A DNA stretch of 64,000 nucleotides from Streptomyces sp. yr375 (GTDB lineage Bacteria > Actinomycetota > Actinomycetes > Streptomycetales > Streptomycetaceae): the NCBI RefSeq assembly GCF_900110755.1, contig NZ_FOFF01000009.1, positions 174,543-238,542 of the forward strand. Direction: 5' to 3'. Shown in pieces: positions 53,867 to 62,485 of the stretch. The notes below the pieces were generated by a model. It did no database searches and was not told the origin of the DNA. It saw nothing but the letters and a program-made list of their open reading frames with translations. Made by a program: the position numbers and the translations under genes. Position 1 is the stretch's first letter, and every line of letters starts with the position of its first letter.

Positions 53867-54793
53867 TCAGCTCGCCTTTCCAGGAGTGGCCGCCTCGCCC
53901 AGCTCGGCGGAGATCCGCCCGAGCTGTTCGAGCCGCTGCTCCAGACTCGGGTGGGTGGAGAAGTACCGTTCGATGCCCGGCTCGCGGCCGGTCGCCGGGG
54001 TGAAATAGAAGGCGTTGAACGCCTGGGCCGTCCGCAGGTCCTTCGTCGGGATGCGGGCGATGTCGCCGGACACCTTCGTCAGCGCGGCGGCCAGCGCCGA
54101 GGGGCGGCCGGTCAGATGCGCCGCCGCCCGGTCCGCCGCCAGCTCCCGGTACCGCGACAGCGCCCGGATGAGGAGGAAGCTCAGCGCGTACACGGCCGCC
54201 GAGACGCCCATCACGACGGCGAAGACGAACGCGGTGTTCTGGTCGCGGCGCCCGCCGCCGAAGAGCTGCGAGTAGAACGCGAACCGCACGATCAGCCCCG
54301 CGATCACGCCCAGGAACGACGCGACCGTGATCACGGCCACGTCCTTGTGCGCCACGTGCGACAGCTCGTGCGCGAGCACGCCCTCCAGCTCGGCCGGCTC
54401 CAGCCGCCGCAGCAGCCCGGTCGTCACGCACACCACCGCGTGCTCGGGATTGCGCCCGGTCGCGAACGCGTTGGGCATGTCCATGTCGGACACGGCGACG
54501 ATGGGCTTGGGCATGTCGGACAGGGCGCACAGCCGGTCCACGACGGCGTGCAGCTCGGGATACTCGGCGCGCTCCACGACCCGCCCGCGCATCGCGAACA
54601 TCGCGATCCGGTCGGAGAACCAGAACTGCGCGACGAACATGATCGCCATGAGCACGACGACCAGCACCCACGACTTCAACAACACGATCAACGCGACGAC
54701 GAACGCCACGTACAGAAATCCGAGCAGGAACAAGGTGACCGTCATCCGCACGGTCAGACCCCGGTCGCTCCGGAAACGGCTCTGCATCTGCAT
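53867..54793 (-). CDS. htpX: Membrane metalloprotease HtpX
   Basis: A 308-residue zinc protease of peptidase family M48. It has two N-terminal helices (LFLLGFLYVAFVVALIVLL and VLVVVLMAIMFVAQFWF), the zinc motif HELSH followed by VAHKD, two more helices, and the distal Glu in ELAADRAAAHLTG. Start ATG 54793 is chosen; an ATG at 54787 would be two residues shorter. It degrades misfolded membrane proteins in the cytoplasmic membrane. It forms an operon with the PspAB-like gene. Confidence 0.93.
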   Translation of the reverse strand: MQMQSRFRSDRGLTVRMTVTLFLLGFLYVAFVVALIVLLKSWVLVVVLMAIMFVAQFWFSDRIAMFAMRGRVVERAEYPELHAVVDRLCALSDMPKPIVAVSDMDMPNAFATGRNPEHAVVCVTTGLLRRLEPAELEGVLAHELSHVAHKDVAVITVASFLGVIAGLIVRFAFYSQLFGGGRRDQNTAFVFAVVMGVSAAVYALSFLLIRALSRYRELAADRAAAHLTGRPSALAAALTKVSGDIARIPTKDLRTAQAFNAFYFTPATGREPGIERYFSTHPSLEQRLEQLGRISAELGEAATPGKAS

Positions 54794-54888
54794 CACCCCG
54801 CAGTCAGGCACTCGCCCCACCGCCCATTGTGCGCCCGCGCCGCCCATGGACAGCCCGAGATCGCCCCTGCGGGAAGTAAAGGAACAGG

Positions 54889-57567
54889 TTAGAAATTGGA
54901 GATCACGCTGGTGATGACCTGCTCGATCGTCTCCGCCTTCTTGGCGTCGTAGGCCTGGCCGCCGCTGGCGTCCGCGATCTCCTCGAGCACGCTGCGGCCG
55001 TCGGTGTCGTCCTCGTCCGCCTTGCTCCCGTACGCGATGGTGAAGACCCGGATCTGGGGCCGGGCCGGGTCCTTGATCCGCTTCAGCAGCTCGGCCTTGG
55101 TGAGGCTGTCGCCGTCCTCGTTGTGGCCGTCGGTGAGCAGCACGATCGCGTTGATGGCCCGGGGGTCGTAGTCGTCGCGCATGGCCGTGGTCGCGGCGTC
55201 GAGCGTGTCGTAGAGACCGGTCGCGCCGTCCGCGTCCAGGCCCGCGACGTTGGCGGACAGCAGGGCGGCGCGGGTGCCGCCGGGCAGCTTCTGGTCGTAC
55301 CGGCCGAGCGGCACCAGTTCCTTGTAGTCGTGGCCGCCGCCGAGGACATAGGCGTCGGAGAACTTCCACAGACCGACCCGGTCGCTGCCGGTGAACTCGT
55401 GGAACAGGTTGGCCTCGGCCTGCTTCAGGCGCGCCATCTTGGTGTCGCCGGTGCCCGGGATCACGTCGTTCATCGACTCCGAGGTGTCGATGACGATGCG
55501 GACGTTCGCCCGTCGGCGCAGCGTGGGCCAGACCTCCAGCAGCTCCTGGAGGACGGCGCCCTCGGGCATCGGCATACGGGTGAACGACGCCTCGGGCAGG
55601 ACCCCGTTGGCCTCGGTGAGCAGCGCGGACTTCGCGGGGATCCTGCCCTCGTGGGTGCGGAACCCGTAGGGGGCGAACCGCTTGCCGTAGACGTCGGGGC
55701 TCTGGAGGTACCGCAGGAAGTCGTCGGCGACCGCCTTCTTGGCGGCGCTCATCCCGGTCAGCTCGATGTACGGGTGCTCGGAGAACGGCACGCCGTCCTT
55801 CGGGTAGAACGCGACCAACGGGGTGTCCGGCGGGGTCGTCCTCGCACAGCCGTCCGCCGTGCTGAGCGCGCCGCAGGGGTAGCCCGCGTTGTAGGCCGCC
55901 ACCGTGTTCTCCTCCAGCGTGACGGCGGAGATGTACGACATCGCCTTCTGCGGGCTGGTGCGGTCCGCCTCGCGGAGATGCGAGAGGAAGGTAAGCGTGG
56001 TGTCGCCGTAGTGGACCGCGGCCTGCTCGATGCTCTTGACGAACTCCTGGTTGCCGCCGTCGTCGATGTGCCGGACGGCCAGCTCGCCGCTGGTGCCCGT
56101 CTTGGCGTAGAAGGCCGCGACGGTCGCGTTGAGCCCGGACGTGGAGTACCACGGGTTGGTCTTGCCGAGCCTGAAGGGACCCCACTCCGGCTTCTTGTGC
56201 CCCGCCCAGAAGCCGTCGGCGCTCTTCGTCCACTCGGCGAGCTGACTCCAGGTGAACCGCCGCTCGGGCCAGTCCAGCGCCTCGGCCATCGGCTTCGGCA
56301 TGGCGATGGTCAACGGGCTCTGCACGATCGATTCGGCCTGTTTGGGGAACAGCCGCGCGTTCTTCCCCTTCGCGCCGGCCCTGGCCAGCGACAGCCACGA
56401 GCTGCCGGCCGGCGCCCACACGTCCGGCTTCGCCCCGTCGGACTCGCGCCAGCCCGCGACCAGGGCGCGCATCCCGTCACCCGAGTTCTTGTCCTCGACC
56501 TCGACGCGCAGGCACGTTCCGCCCGCGGCCCGGTCGCCGTAGTCCTTGGCCGCCCGCCGCATGGACTCCGACTTGTCGACGGAGGCGGCGATGACGAGCG
56601 GCGCGGGCTCCGCGTGATCACAGGCCGGCAGAGCGGGCGCGACGGGCCCGGACAGCGGCGTGGGGTCGTCGCCGCCGGTCCCACCCCCGTCGCCCCCGCA
56701 CGAGTGGACGACGATCCCGAGGGCCACCACCGCGGCGGTCAGCGGCAACCAGACCTTCGCCCGGCGCTTCCAGACGCCCTTCCTCTCCGGTGGCTGTGGC
56801 GGTTTCGGCGGCACCGGGTGCGTGCCGGTGCTCTCGGGCTGGTGCTGCAACAGCACCGCGACGGCCACCTCGGCCGCGTGGGCGGCGGCCCGCTGCTGGC
56901 CGCCCTCGGCGTCGGCCGCGCCCTTCTCCCCGTCCGCACGGTCGCTGATCCCACGGATCACGAGAGCTTCCGTACGGTGGCGCTGCGCTGCCTTGCAGAA
57001 GCCGAAACCCTCCATCTCCAGGGCCGCCGCGTCCTGATAGGTGCTGTTGAGCAGCCTGCGCAGATCACCCGACTTGGTGTCGAGCACGACGTCACCGGAG
57101 GCGATCGGCTTGAAGTGGCACGTGCTGCGGACGTCCGCGTAGAGCGCCGTCTGCCACAGGGCGAGCGAGGTGTCCACGGCGTCGGGCCGGGCGCCGCTGC
57201 CCTCCGCCGACACCTTGGCACCGTGGATCTCGTACACCTTGGTGGCGACGATGACGTCCCCCGGCGGGATGTCGTCCTTGAGGCTGCCCGCGATCCCGAC
57301 CAGGAGCGCGACGTCCGGCCGCAGGACCTCCAGGAGACCGTGCGTGCCCAGCGCGGCGACCACGTTCGTCACGCCCACCTGGGCCAGATGCACGGTCCAC
57401 GAGGCGTAGACGCCGTCGAGCTCGAAGGTCTGCACCACGGTGGCGTTGACTCTCCGCTGCCCCGTGGGCCGGGCGTTCTGAGACCGGAGACGGTCCAGCA
57501 GCGGGGAGAACTCCACGGGAAGCGCTGTCACGACGACAGCGGTACGCGAAGGACGGACTGTTGTCAC
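54889..57567 (-). CDS. Nucleosidase - membrane helix - substrate-binding/VWA fusion protein
   Basis: An 892-residue protein with a GTG start at 57567. Residues 8-240 form a nucleoside phosphorylase/MTA-SAH nucleosidase domain: TAVVVTALPVEF, VALLVGIAGSLKDDIPPGDV, LEMEGFGF (ribose-binding Glu186) and IRGISDRAD (catalytic-type Asp209); key residues look intact. A Pro-rich stretch (VPPKPPQPP) and one helix at 272-289 follow. Residues of about 320-660 resemble a periplasmic substrate-binding domain (LVIAASVDKSES, KPDVWAPAGSSWL). Residues 689-892 are a von Willebrand A domain with the metal site DTSES (Asp694) and TDG (Asp813). The enzyme part should face the cytoplasm and the rest the outside. The function is unknown; a sensor coupling an external ligand to nucleoside cleavage is one idea. 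Confidence 0.85.
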   Translation of the reverse strand: MTTVRPSRTAVVVTALPVEFSPLLDRLRSQNARPTGQRRVNATVVQTFELDGVYASWTVHLAQVGVTNVVAALGTHGLLEVLRPDVALLVGIAGSLKDDIPPGDVIVATKVYEIHGAKVSAEGSGARPDAVDTSLALWQTALYADVRSTCHFKPIASGDVVLDTKSGDLRRLLNSTYQDAAALEMEGFGFCKAAQRHRTEALVIRGISDRADGEKGAADAEGGQQRAAAHAAEVAVAVLLQHQPESTGTHPVPPKPPQPPERKGVWKRRAKVWLPLTAAVVALGIVVHSCGGDGGGTGGDDPTPLSGPVAPALPACDHAEPAPLVIAASVDKSESMRRAAKDYGDRAAGGTCLRVEVEDKNSGDGMRALVAGWRESDGAKPDVWAPAGSSWLSLARAGAKGKNARLFPKQAESIVQSPLTIAMPKPMAEALDWPERRFTWSQLAEWTKSADGFWAGHKKPEWGPFRLGKTNPWYSTSGLNATVAAFYAKTGTSGELAVRHIDDGGNQEFVKSIEQAAVHYGDTTLTFLSHLREADRTSPQKAMSYISAVTLEENTVAAYNAGYPCGALSTADGCARTTPPDTPLVAFYPKDGVPFSEHPYIELTGMSAAKKAVADDFLRYLQSPDVYGKRFAPYGFRTHEGRIPAKSALLTEANGVLPEASFTRMPMPEGAVLQELLEVWPTLRRRANVRIVIDTSESMNDVIPGTGDTKMARLKQAEANLFHEFTGSDRVGLWKFSDAYVLGGGHDYKELVPLGRYDQKLPGGTRAALLSANVAGLDADGATGLYDTLDAATTAMRDDYDPRAINAIVLLTDGHNEDGDSLTKAELLKRIKDPARPQIRVFTIAYGSKADEDDTDGRSVLEEIADASGGQAYDAKKAETIEQVITSVISNF

Positions 57568-57688
57568 CGGACCAACCGTTCTTGTGCTGACCTGGACACC
57601 GACGGTGAGCGAGAAGGGGCACAAAAGTAGCACCGCACAGCCCAACAGCCCTGGCAGTAAGCCGGATTGCCCCCTGTTCGAATACGGT

Positions 57689-57946
57689 CTAATACGGTGC
57701 CCGGAACCGCAGGTACCCCAGCAGCAGAACCACGGCGACCACGCATCCCAAAACGAGCGCCGTCGACGCCCACGAAGACCGGCGTGGCGCCACCGGCCCG
57801 GGGTCACCCCGGAACGGCACCGGCTGGGGCGGGTTCTCCTTCCACCGGGCGGCCAGCATCCGCGCCCGTGCGGAGGGCTCCTTGTGCGCCGCCTCGGCCG
57901 CCCACCTGAAGTCGAACTCCCGCTCCGTATCGCCCTGTTCAGCCAT
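57689..57946 (-). CDS. Small single-pass membrane protein
   Basis: An 85-residue protein from ATG 57946 (GGGAG upstream). A charged N-terminal part (EQGDTEREFDFRWAAEAAHKEP) precedes one helix (WASTALVLGCVVAVVLLLGYL) near the C-terminus, giving an N-in tail anchor. It lies 121 bases upstream of the nucleosidase-VWA gene in the same direction and could be its partner. No family is recognised. Confidence 0.72.
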   Translation of the reverse strand: MAEQGDTEREFDFRWAAEAAHKEPSARARMLAARWKENPPQPVPFRGDPGPVAPRRSSWASTALVLGCVVAVVLLLGYLRFRAPY

Positions 57947-58000
57947 CCCCGTATCTCCCCCGTCACCCGTTCTCGAACAGCAGTGCCAGAAACCATACGA

Positions 58001-58037
58001 CGACGCCCCCGCCCTGAGAAACAGAGCGGGGGCGTCG
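58001..58037. terminator. Hairpin at the left edge of the island
   Basis: CGACGCCCCCGC (58001-58012) pairs perfectly with GCGGGGGCGTCG (58026-58037) around an A-rich 13-base loop. It lies upstream of the small membrane protein gene, so it should end transcription entering from the right, or belong to a lost gene. Confidence 0.75.
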
Positions 58038-58046
58038 GACGATCCA

Positions 58047-58566
58047 CGCGTGCGGCACGCGCGGTCCGATCATACGTCGAAGAGGTGAAGGGGCGGCCCC
58101 TGGCCTACGGCCACGTAATCGATCAACGCTGCGACCTGCGGTTTAGTTGTCGGCGGTTGTCAGCGTTGGTCGTAGTTGAGGACCCCCGCACGGCTCAGAG
58201 GCGGCCCGAGCGGGGGTGTCGTGGTGTGCCCCCTCGATGCGAACTACGGTCGGGGAGGTTGCTGAGGTCGTCTGGACTGGTCACGCGGATGTTAGAGGCC
58301 CGGAGCAGTGACCTGTGGTCGTCATAGTTGCTGTACTTCGTTGCCGTACGAGCCCCCACGCCTCGCCGCGCCTAGCACTGCGCAGCCAGCGATCCCTGCC
58401 CGGCCTACGCGATACCTCGGGGTCCTACCGACCCGAGTCAAGCCGCCGGGCGCCTATTCGCAGGGTGCCGACCGACACCGCGGGTTTCGGACGCAGGCGG
58501 CCAGGCGAACGCTGCCGTTGGCATCACGCGAGCCGTCGATTGGCAGGCCGGACAATCGACCGAGCC
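58047..58566. other. Noncoding boundary region
   Basis: No gene can be supported in these 520 bases. Frames are short and of mixed composition. A short repeat GTTGTCGGCGGTTGTCAGCG occurs near 58145. I see no tRNA gene or integrase that would mark an attachment site. It separates core-like genes from the mobile-looking segment. Confidence 0.5.
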
Positions 58567-59829
58567 TCAGCCCACGCGCTCTGAGATGAAGGTCTCTTGC
58601 GTGGGCTGAGGGACGGTCGAGCTCTTGCGGCGGACGGGAACGCCAATCGCCTCCATGACCTTGTCGGCTGCGATCCGTCCGGGAGACCTGGTAGTGGTGA
58701 TCTTGTCTCCAGTGATGATGTTCCCCTGCCAGATCGGCGCGTTTCGGCGCCAGTCAATCTTGGTGGCGAGGTCGACGTATCGATCCTCCCGCCACTCCGG
58801 GTCCATGTTCTTCTCGATCTCGAAGGCCACGTGCCCGATGATGACCAGTCCGGTGGCGGTCATGTTGATGTAGTGCTTGCGGAAGTCCACCACCTGGTTG
58901 GCCGGCCCCCCGCTCGTGGGCAAGTCGGCGACGGAGCGCCAGGGGTCCATGTTCCGAGTAAGGATGTCGAGCATCGCCAGGGTCCTGCTGACGAAGGCGT
59001 CCTGCTTCTCTGTGGTTCCGATGGACTGGAGGCTGCGGGCCGGGATGCTCGCCTCGCTGAGCGCGTAGTCCTGGAACAAGAGCTCCTTGACCAGCCCGCG
59101 CACCTGGTTGAGCAGGAAGATTGCTGAGGAGAGCTTCGACAGGCTCTTGGAGGTTTCGTCGATGCGCCCTGCGAATAGGGCAGCTCCATCCACGATCTTC
59201 GTGAGGACACGGTTCAGGGGCTCACGCGTGTTGTAGGCGGCCAGAAGGCTGGCCGGGATCTGCTTGGTCTGCGCCGCGTCGGCGAAGTCCTGGTGGATCC
59301 GGGCAACGTCAGGCTCCGCGACGATGACGACGGAGATGCTGTCGCTCAGGAAGGGGGAGTCCGTGTCAATGAGGCTGTCGCTGCGCTTTGCGATGGCGGC
59401 GAGCCTGTGCTGGCCGTCGGTGACGGAGAACTTGGTCTCGTCGCCGATGACGACGAAGCCGGCCGTCATAGCGAAGTTGCCCCGGGGGATGTGGATGGCG
59501 GGGATAGTGCGGACGTTCAGAGTGACCGGTGGAAGGATGTAATCCTTCTCGTTATCGGTCAGGTACTTGGTGATGGACCTGACGTGGTTGGCGTCAATCG
59601 GGCGGTTGGTGGCCATACGCGGGTTGCCGCCCTTGACCGCAGCGTCGGCGACCACGTGCTTGACGAGGAATGCATACGAGAAGGCGGTTGTGAGCATGAG
59701 GCGCCCTCCCTGCTGGAAGACGACGCAGGTGAAGACTCGTCCGCCCGACGCCGTAGCAGCCTCGCTCGCGGCTACCTGGGCGGCCGTCAGAGAGTCGTGC
59801 TGAGTCAGTCCTAGTTGTGCGAAGAGCAC
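58567..59829 (-). CDS. DGQHR-domain protein, DndB-like
   Basis: A 420-residue protein whose frame opens at 59829 (MLFAQLGLTQHDSLTAAQ). The signature is FSVTDGQHRLAAIAKRSDS (DGQHR at 138-142), the motif of the DGQHR/DndB family, related in fold to ParB-like domains. DndB regulates the DNA phosphorothioation genes dndCDE; other members are orphans in mobile elements. Another recognisable part is NRPIDANHVRSITKYLTDNEKDYILPPVTLNV, typical of the family N-terminal lobe. No dndA, C, D or E gene is in the window. It may be a regulator or a self-contained defence component. Codon use is less GC-biased than in core genes. Confidence 0.78.
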   Translation of the reverse strand: MLFAQLGLTQHDSLTAAQVAASEAATASGGRVFTCVVFQQGGRLMLTTAFSYAFLVKHVVADAAVKGGNPRMATNRPIDANHVRSITKYLTDNEKDYILPPVTLNVRTIPAIHIPRGNFAMTAGFVVIGDETKFSVTDGQHRLAAIAKRSDSLIDTDSPFLSDSISVVIVAEPDVARIHQDFADAAQTKQIPASLLAAYNTREPLNRVLTKIVDGAALFAGRIDETSKSLSKLSSAIFLLNQVRGLVKELLFQDYALSEASIPARSLQSIGTTEKQDAFVSRTLAMLDILTRNMDPWRSVADLPTSGGPANQVVDFRKHYINMTATGLVIIGHVAFEIEKNMDPEWREDRYVDLATKIDWRRNAPIWQGNIITGDKITTTRSPGRIAADKVMEAIGVPVRRKSSTVPQPTQETFISERVG

Positions 59830-59885
59830 GGAATCCCCTTGCGTATAGGCTGAGCTGAGTGAGCCTCAGAAAACTATGATGCATC

Positions 59886-59916
59886 GACGTAATACGTCAA
59901 CTTTTCCACGTGAAAC
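59886..59916. promoter_or_regulatory. Inverted repeat and parS-like motif upstream of the DGQHR gene
   Basis: GACGT-AAT-ACGTC (59886-59898) is a perfect inverted repeat. It is followed by TTTCCACGTGAAAC (59903-59916), which matches 12 of 14 bases of the parS core GTTTCACGTGAAAC. Both lie 57-87 bases before the DGQHR gene start and may be operator sites. Chance similarity to parS is possible. Confidence 0.4.
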
Positions 59917-60368
59917 GCGCCTCGATAAACGTTTCAATGATGGGCGCCTTGCGATTCTGGCCATCTCGGACCGATTGTGATCGAACTATGCTGCCGTTTC
60001 GTCGCAGGACACCCGGCCATCCGGCCCGCCCCGGACCGCACTCGTAAACGGCGCCTTCTCCATCCCAGTGCCTGAGCGCCCCCCCGCAGGAGGCATGCAC
60101 ACTTACCGTGATGCACTCCTGTTCCCCGGCGTCTGCATAATCTGCGGCGAAGGACCTGAGGGGCACCGGGTCAGACGATCCGCATCGCTGGCCGAACCGC
60201 TAGGAAGTCTCTGGCCACAGCTTCACGAGCACAGGACCCCGGGTCGCATCTGGTGGAACGTCAGAGCAGGCTAGTGGCTTGGCCGGTGTGCCCGACCCTC
60301 GCTGGAACTCCGTTACAGAGTGCTATGCGCTACCTGGCGGTAGCTATACGAGCACACCCCCGACGACG
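59917..60368. other. Region with only weak short frames
   Basis: Two short frames exist: one on the minus strand ending at 59897, up to 89 codons, reading CGGALRHWDGEGAVYECGPG, and one on the plus strand at 60068-60274 with CIICGEGPEGHRV. Both have Cys pairs suggestive of small zinc-binding proteins, but starts and codon bias are poor. I cannot support either as a gene. Confidence 0.35.
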
Positions 60369-60512
60369 ATGGGGCGGATCAAGAAACAGCGTGCCGAGCG
60401 GGACGCACGCCGTCAGTCTGTGGCACGGCCAGCGGTGACCCCGCTGTTTCCGCGGGCCGAGATGGAGCGCGTCCTGCGCGCCCCGGGGACCGGGTGGTGG
60501 ACACCGGGCTGA
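60369..60512 (+). CDS. Small hypothetical protein, possibly a gene remnant
   Basis: A 47-codon frame from ATG 60369 reading MGRIKKQRAERDARRQSVARP then AEMERVLRAPGTGWWTPG. The composition resembles small basic proteins of actinomycete mobile regions. It lies directly upstream of a decayed gene. Real or remnant cannot be decided. Confidence 0.4.
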   Translation: MGRIKKQRAERDARRQSVARPAVTPLFPRAEMERVLRAPGTGWWTPG

Positions 60513-60536
60513 TGGAGCGGGGGCACGGAGCCGAAG

Positions 60537-61165
60537 TGTCAATTCACCCCGGACGGCGAGGTGCTGTCGGTCGCGGTCGGCAAGAGTCGGCAGGTGCTGG
60601 CCAACGGTGAGCGGCTCACCCCGTCGGTGGCCGAGCGGCTGAGGATGGAGATGCCGCTGCTGGCCGGGATGGTCATCCTTCTACGAGGACACCCCGCTCG
60701 CTGGCCGCGGCCTGGATGGTGCACCCGAAGACGGCGTGATGCCTCTGCCAACCGCACCCGCCCCGGAACTGATGCCTCCGCTGGAGGATAGGCACTGGCC
60801 GATGCCCAGGTTGCCACCGGAGTGCTCGTTCGCCAGGGCAAGGTCTCCGAGCCGGTAGGCGCGATGGTCATCCCGGCCAGGCACGGCGTGTTGTTCGCGG
60901 TCGGCGGCCGGGACGGCGAACTGTACGTCAACGGCCGCGGACCCACCCAGCAGTGGACCGACGACCTGCGGGCCGAGGTGCCGGACCTGGCCTCGGACGT
61001 CGATCCTCTCCAGGCCATGCGCGCGCAGTGGCTGGACTCCCCGCCCGAGGGCCGCACGCTGACGCTGGCCGGCGGCTGCACCGAGCCGAACTGCACACCC
61101 CGCACTGGCAGCGTATTGACGAAGACCAGCGTCGTGTGGAGGAGATGGAGCGCGAGGAGGGATAG
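60537..61165 (+). pseudogene. Decayed gene with at least three frameshifts
   Basis: A coherent protein can be read only by changing frame three times: EVLSVAVGKSRQVLANGERL (frame starting near 60540), then FYEDTPLAGRGLDGAPEDG (from 60679), then ALADAQVATGVLVRQGKVSE and VLFAVGGRDGELYVNG (from 60792), then AELHTPHWQRIDEDQ to the TAG at 61165. Each part looks coding but is cut short. No family is recognised. It indicates sequence decay in this island. Confidence 0.6.
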
Positions 61166-61378
61166 TTCCTGCTGGTCACGGCGGTTGCTGCTCTTGCCGA
61201 AGAAGAGAGGGCTCTCCAAGCTGGGATACACGACACCTCAGCATGTGGGCCCACCAGTCCCGAGGCCGTAGGCGGTGCGGCCACGTCCGCCAGCGCGGGT
61301 CGCCCGCGACGCGCGCGTGCACGGAGACGGTGAGACGATAAATGCACGTCCCCACTCGTACGACTGCGGAGGGTTGTC

Positions 61379-62482
61379 ATGCCACTCACCGCGAATGCGC
61401 CGGTACTAGTCGTATCCCGCGTTACGGCTCCCGCCATTATCCATTGGGACTACCCGTTCGATGTCTTCTTGTACGAGAGCCAGCGCAACATCAACCAGCC
61501 AGACGCCTACTCCCGGATGCTCATCCTGAGCGGTCGAAAAGGAAAATACACCAAAGATCTCGCCCCCGGTTCGGTGTACACAGTTCTGGCTCTTGACCAT
61601 GTCGCCGACGCGAACGAGGCTCCACATGTCATGGAAAGGGAGGCGATCGATAAGGTTACCGTTCTCGCCGTGCGGGGGATGGCATCACTAATCACAGATA
61701 CCAGCGAGAGGGTGGGCGGAACTTTCTACCGAAACAAAGTCGCCACTTCGGTTAACACCCACGCTCTGCTGCAAATCGGTTTGCCCGGAAGCATAGTTAT
61801 CGGAGGGGCCGGATTCAAATTCTTTCCAAATCCGCTGCTGACTGTACCGTCATTCGTGTCTCTCTTGCACCACCAGTTGACTACCGACAAAATTACCGAT
61901 ATGGATCAGAGGGCACGTTTGGATGCCCTGACCCTTGGGGGCACCGCTCTGATCACTGTCATGGATGTGGATGGCAAGTGGGAACAGCGAGAACTGCCTT
62001 ACCAGCTACTGCTGCAAAAACTCACGATCCACTTCGAGACGGTGGACCCCCAGGGGCTCGGCAATATGCCTTGGTTCGAGTCAAGTGCCGATATCCGTTT
62101 CCGCTTCGAGGTGTGGGATTACATCAAGCATACTAAGTCCCTCTTGAAGGCTTGGGTATTCTTCAACCAGAACACCACACTAACCCCCTTCAACGTTTCC
62201 GACTTCGTCTTCGACGCAGAGTGGATGGTAGGGCCTCGACTGGCCAACGTCGGCACAGCAAGTCTCCTCCTAAGCGTCCGACAATTCGATGACCCTCCCT
62301 TTGAAGACGAATTCGCCACGAGTCTCCACAAGTTTGTGGAGGTGCAACCCGGCGAGTACACAGAAGCCGATCCACTCACACTTGTAGTCCGCGCTGCTCA
62401 AGAGCCTGACCCGCTCGACCCGGAGAATGAACTCGACATCGACGCATACGTGACGGTCGACGTGGAGTACATCCGGCCTTAG
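61379..62482 (+). CDS. Unknown protein of lower GC content
   Basis: A 367-residue protein from ATG 61379 (GGAGGG upstream). The DNA is clearly less GC-rich than its neighbours, with many A/T-ending codons, suggesting recent acquisition. It has no signal peptide, no clear membrane helix and mostly predicted beta structure (IIHWDYPFDVFLYES, LLQIGLPGSIVIGGAGFKFF, ADIRFRFEVWDYIKHTKSLL), and ends in an acidic tail (PDPLDPENELDIDAYVTVD). I recognise no family. Its TAG stop lies inside the target-site sequence of the next IS element, yet the protein end is unchanged by the insertion. Confidence 0.75.
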   Translation: MPLTANAPVLVVSRVTAPAIIHWDYPFDVFLYESQRNINQPDAYSRMLILSGRKGKYTKDLAPGSVYTVLALDHVADANEAPHVMEREAIDKVTVLAVRGMASLITDTSERVGGTFYRNKVATSVNTHALLQIGLPGSIVIGGAGFKFFPNPLLTVPSFVSLLHHQLTTDKITDMDQRARLDALTLGGTALITVMDVDGKWEQRELPYQLLLQKLTIHFETVDPQGLGNMPWFESSADIRFRFEVWDYIKHTKSLLKAWVFFNQNTTLTPFNVSDFVFDAEWMVGPRLANVGTASLLLSVRQFDDPPFEDEFATSLHKFVEVQPGEYTEADPLTLVVRAAQEPDPLDPENELDIDAYVTVDVEYIRP

Positions 62483-62485
62483 ACG

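Noticed and set aside
54889..57567. Calling the fusion protein a tellurite-resistance or established defence system because of its VWA domain
   Set aside because: No TerD, TerC, NTPase or other partner genes are adjacent; the VWA part follows a substrate-binding domain on the outer side, so a known defence assignment is not supported.
57584..58327. A 247-codon plus-strand frame over the small membrane protein gene
   Set aside because: It is antisense to the supported 85-residue gene, rich in Arg/Pro, and has no motif or plausible ribosome site.
58047..58566. tRNA gene or attachment site at the island edge
   Set aside because: No cloverleaf-compatible sequence or integrase gene could be found, so an att site cannot be claimed.
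58567..59829. A complete DNA phosphorothioation (dnd) system
   Set aside because: Only the DGQHR/DndB-like gene is present; no cysteine desulphurase, DndC, DndD or DndE genes lie in the window.
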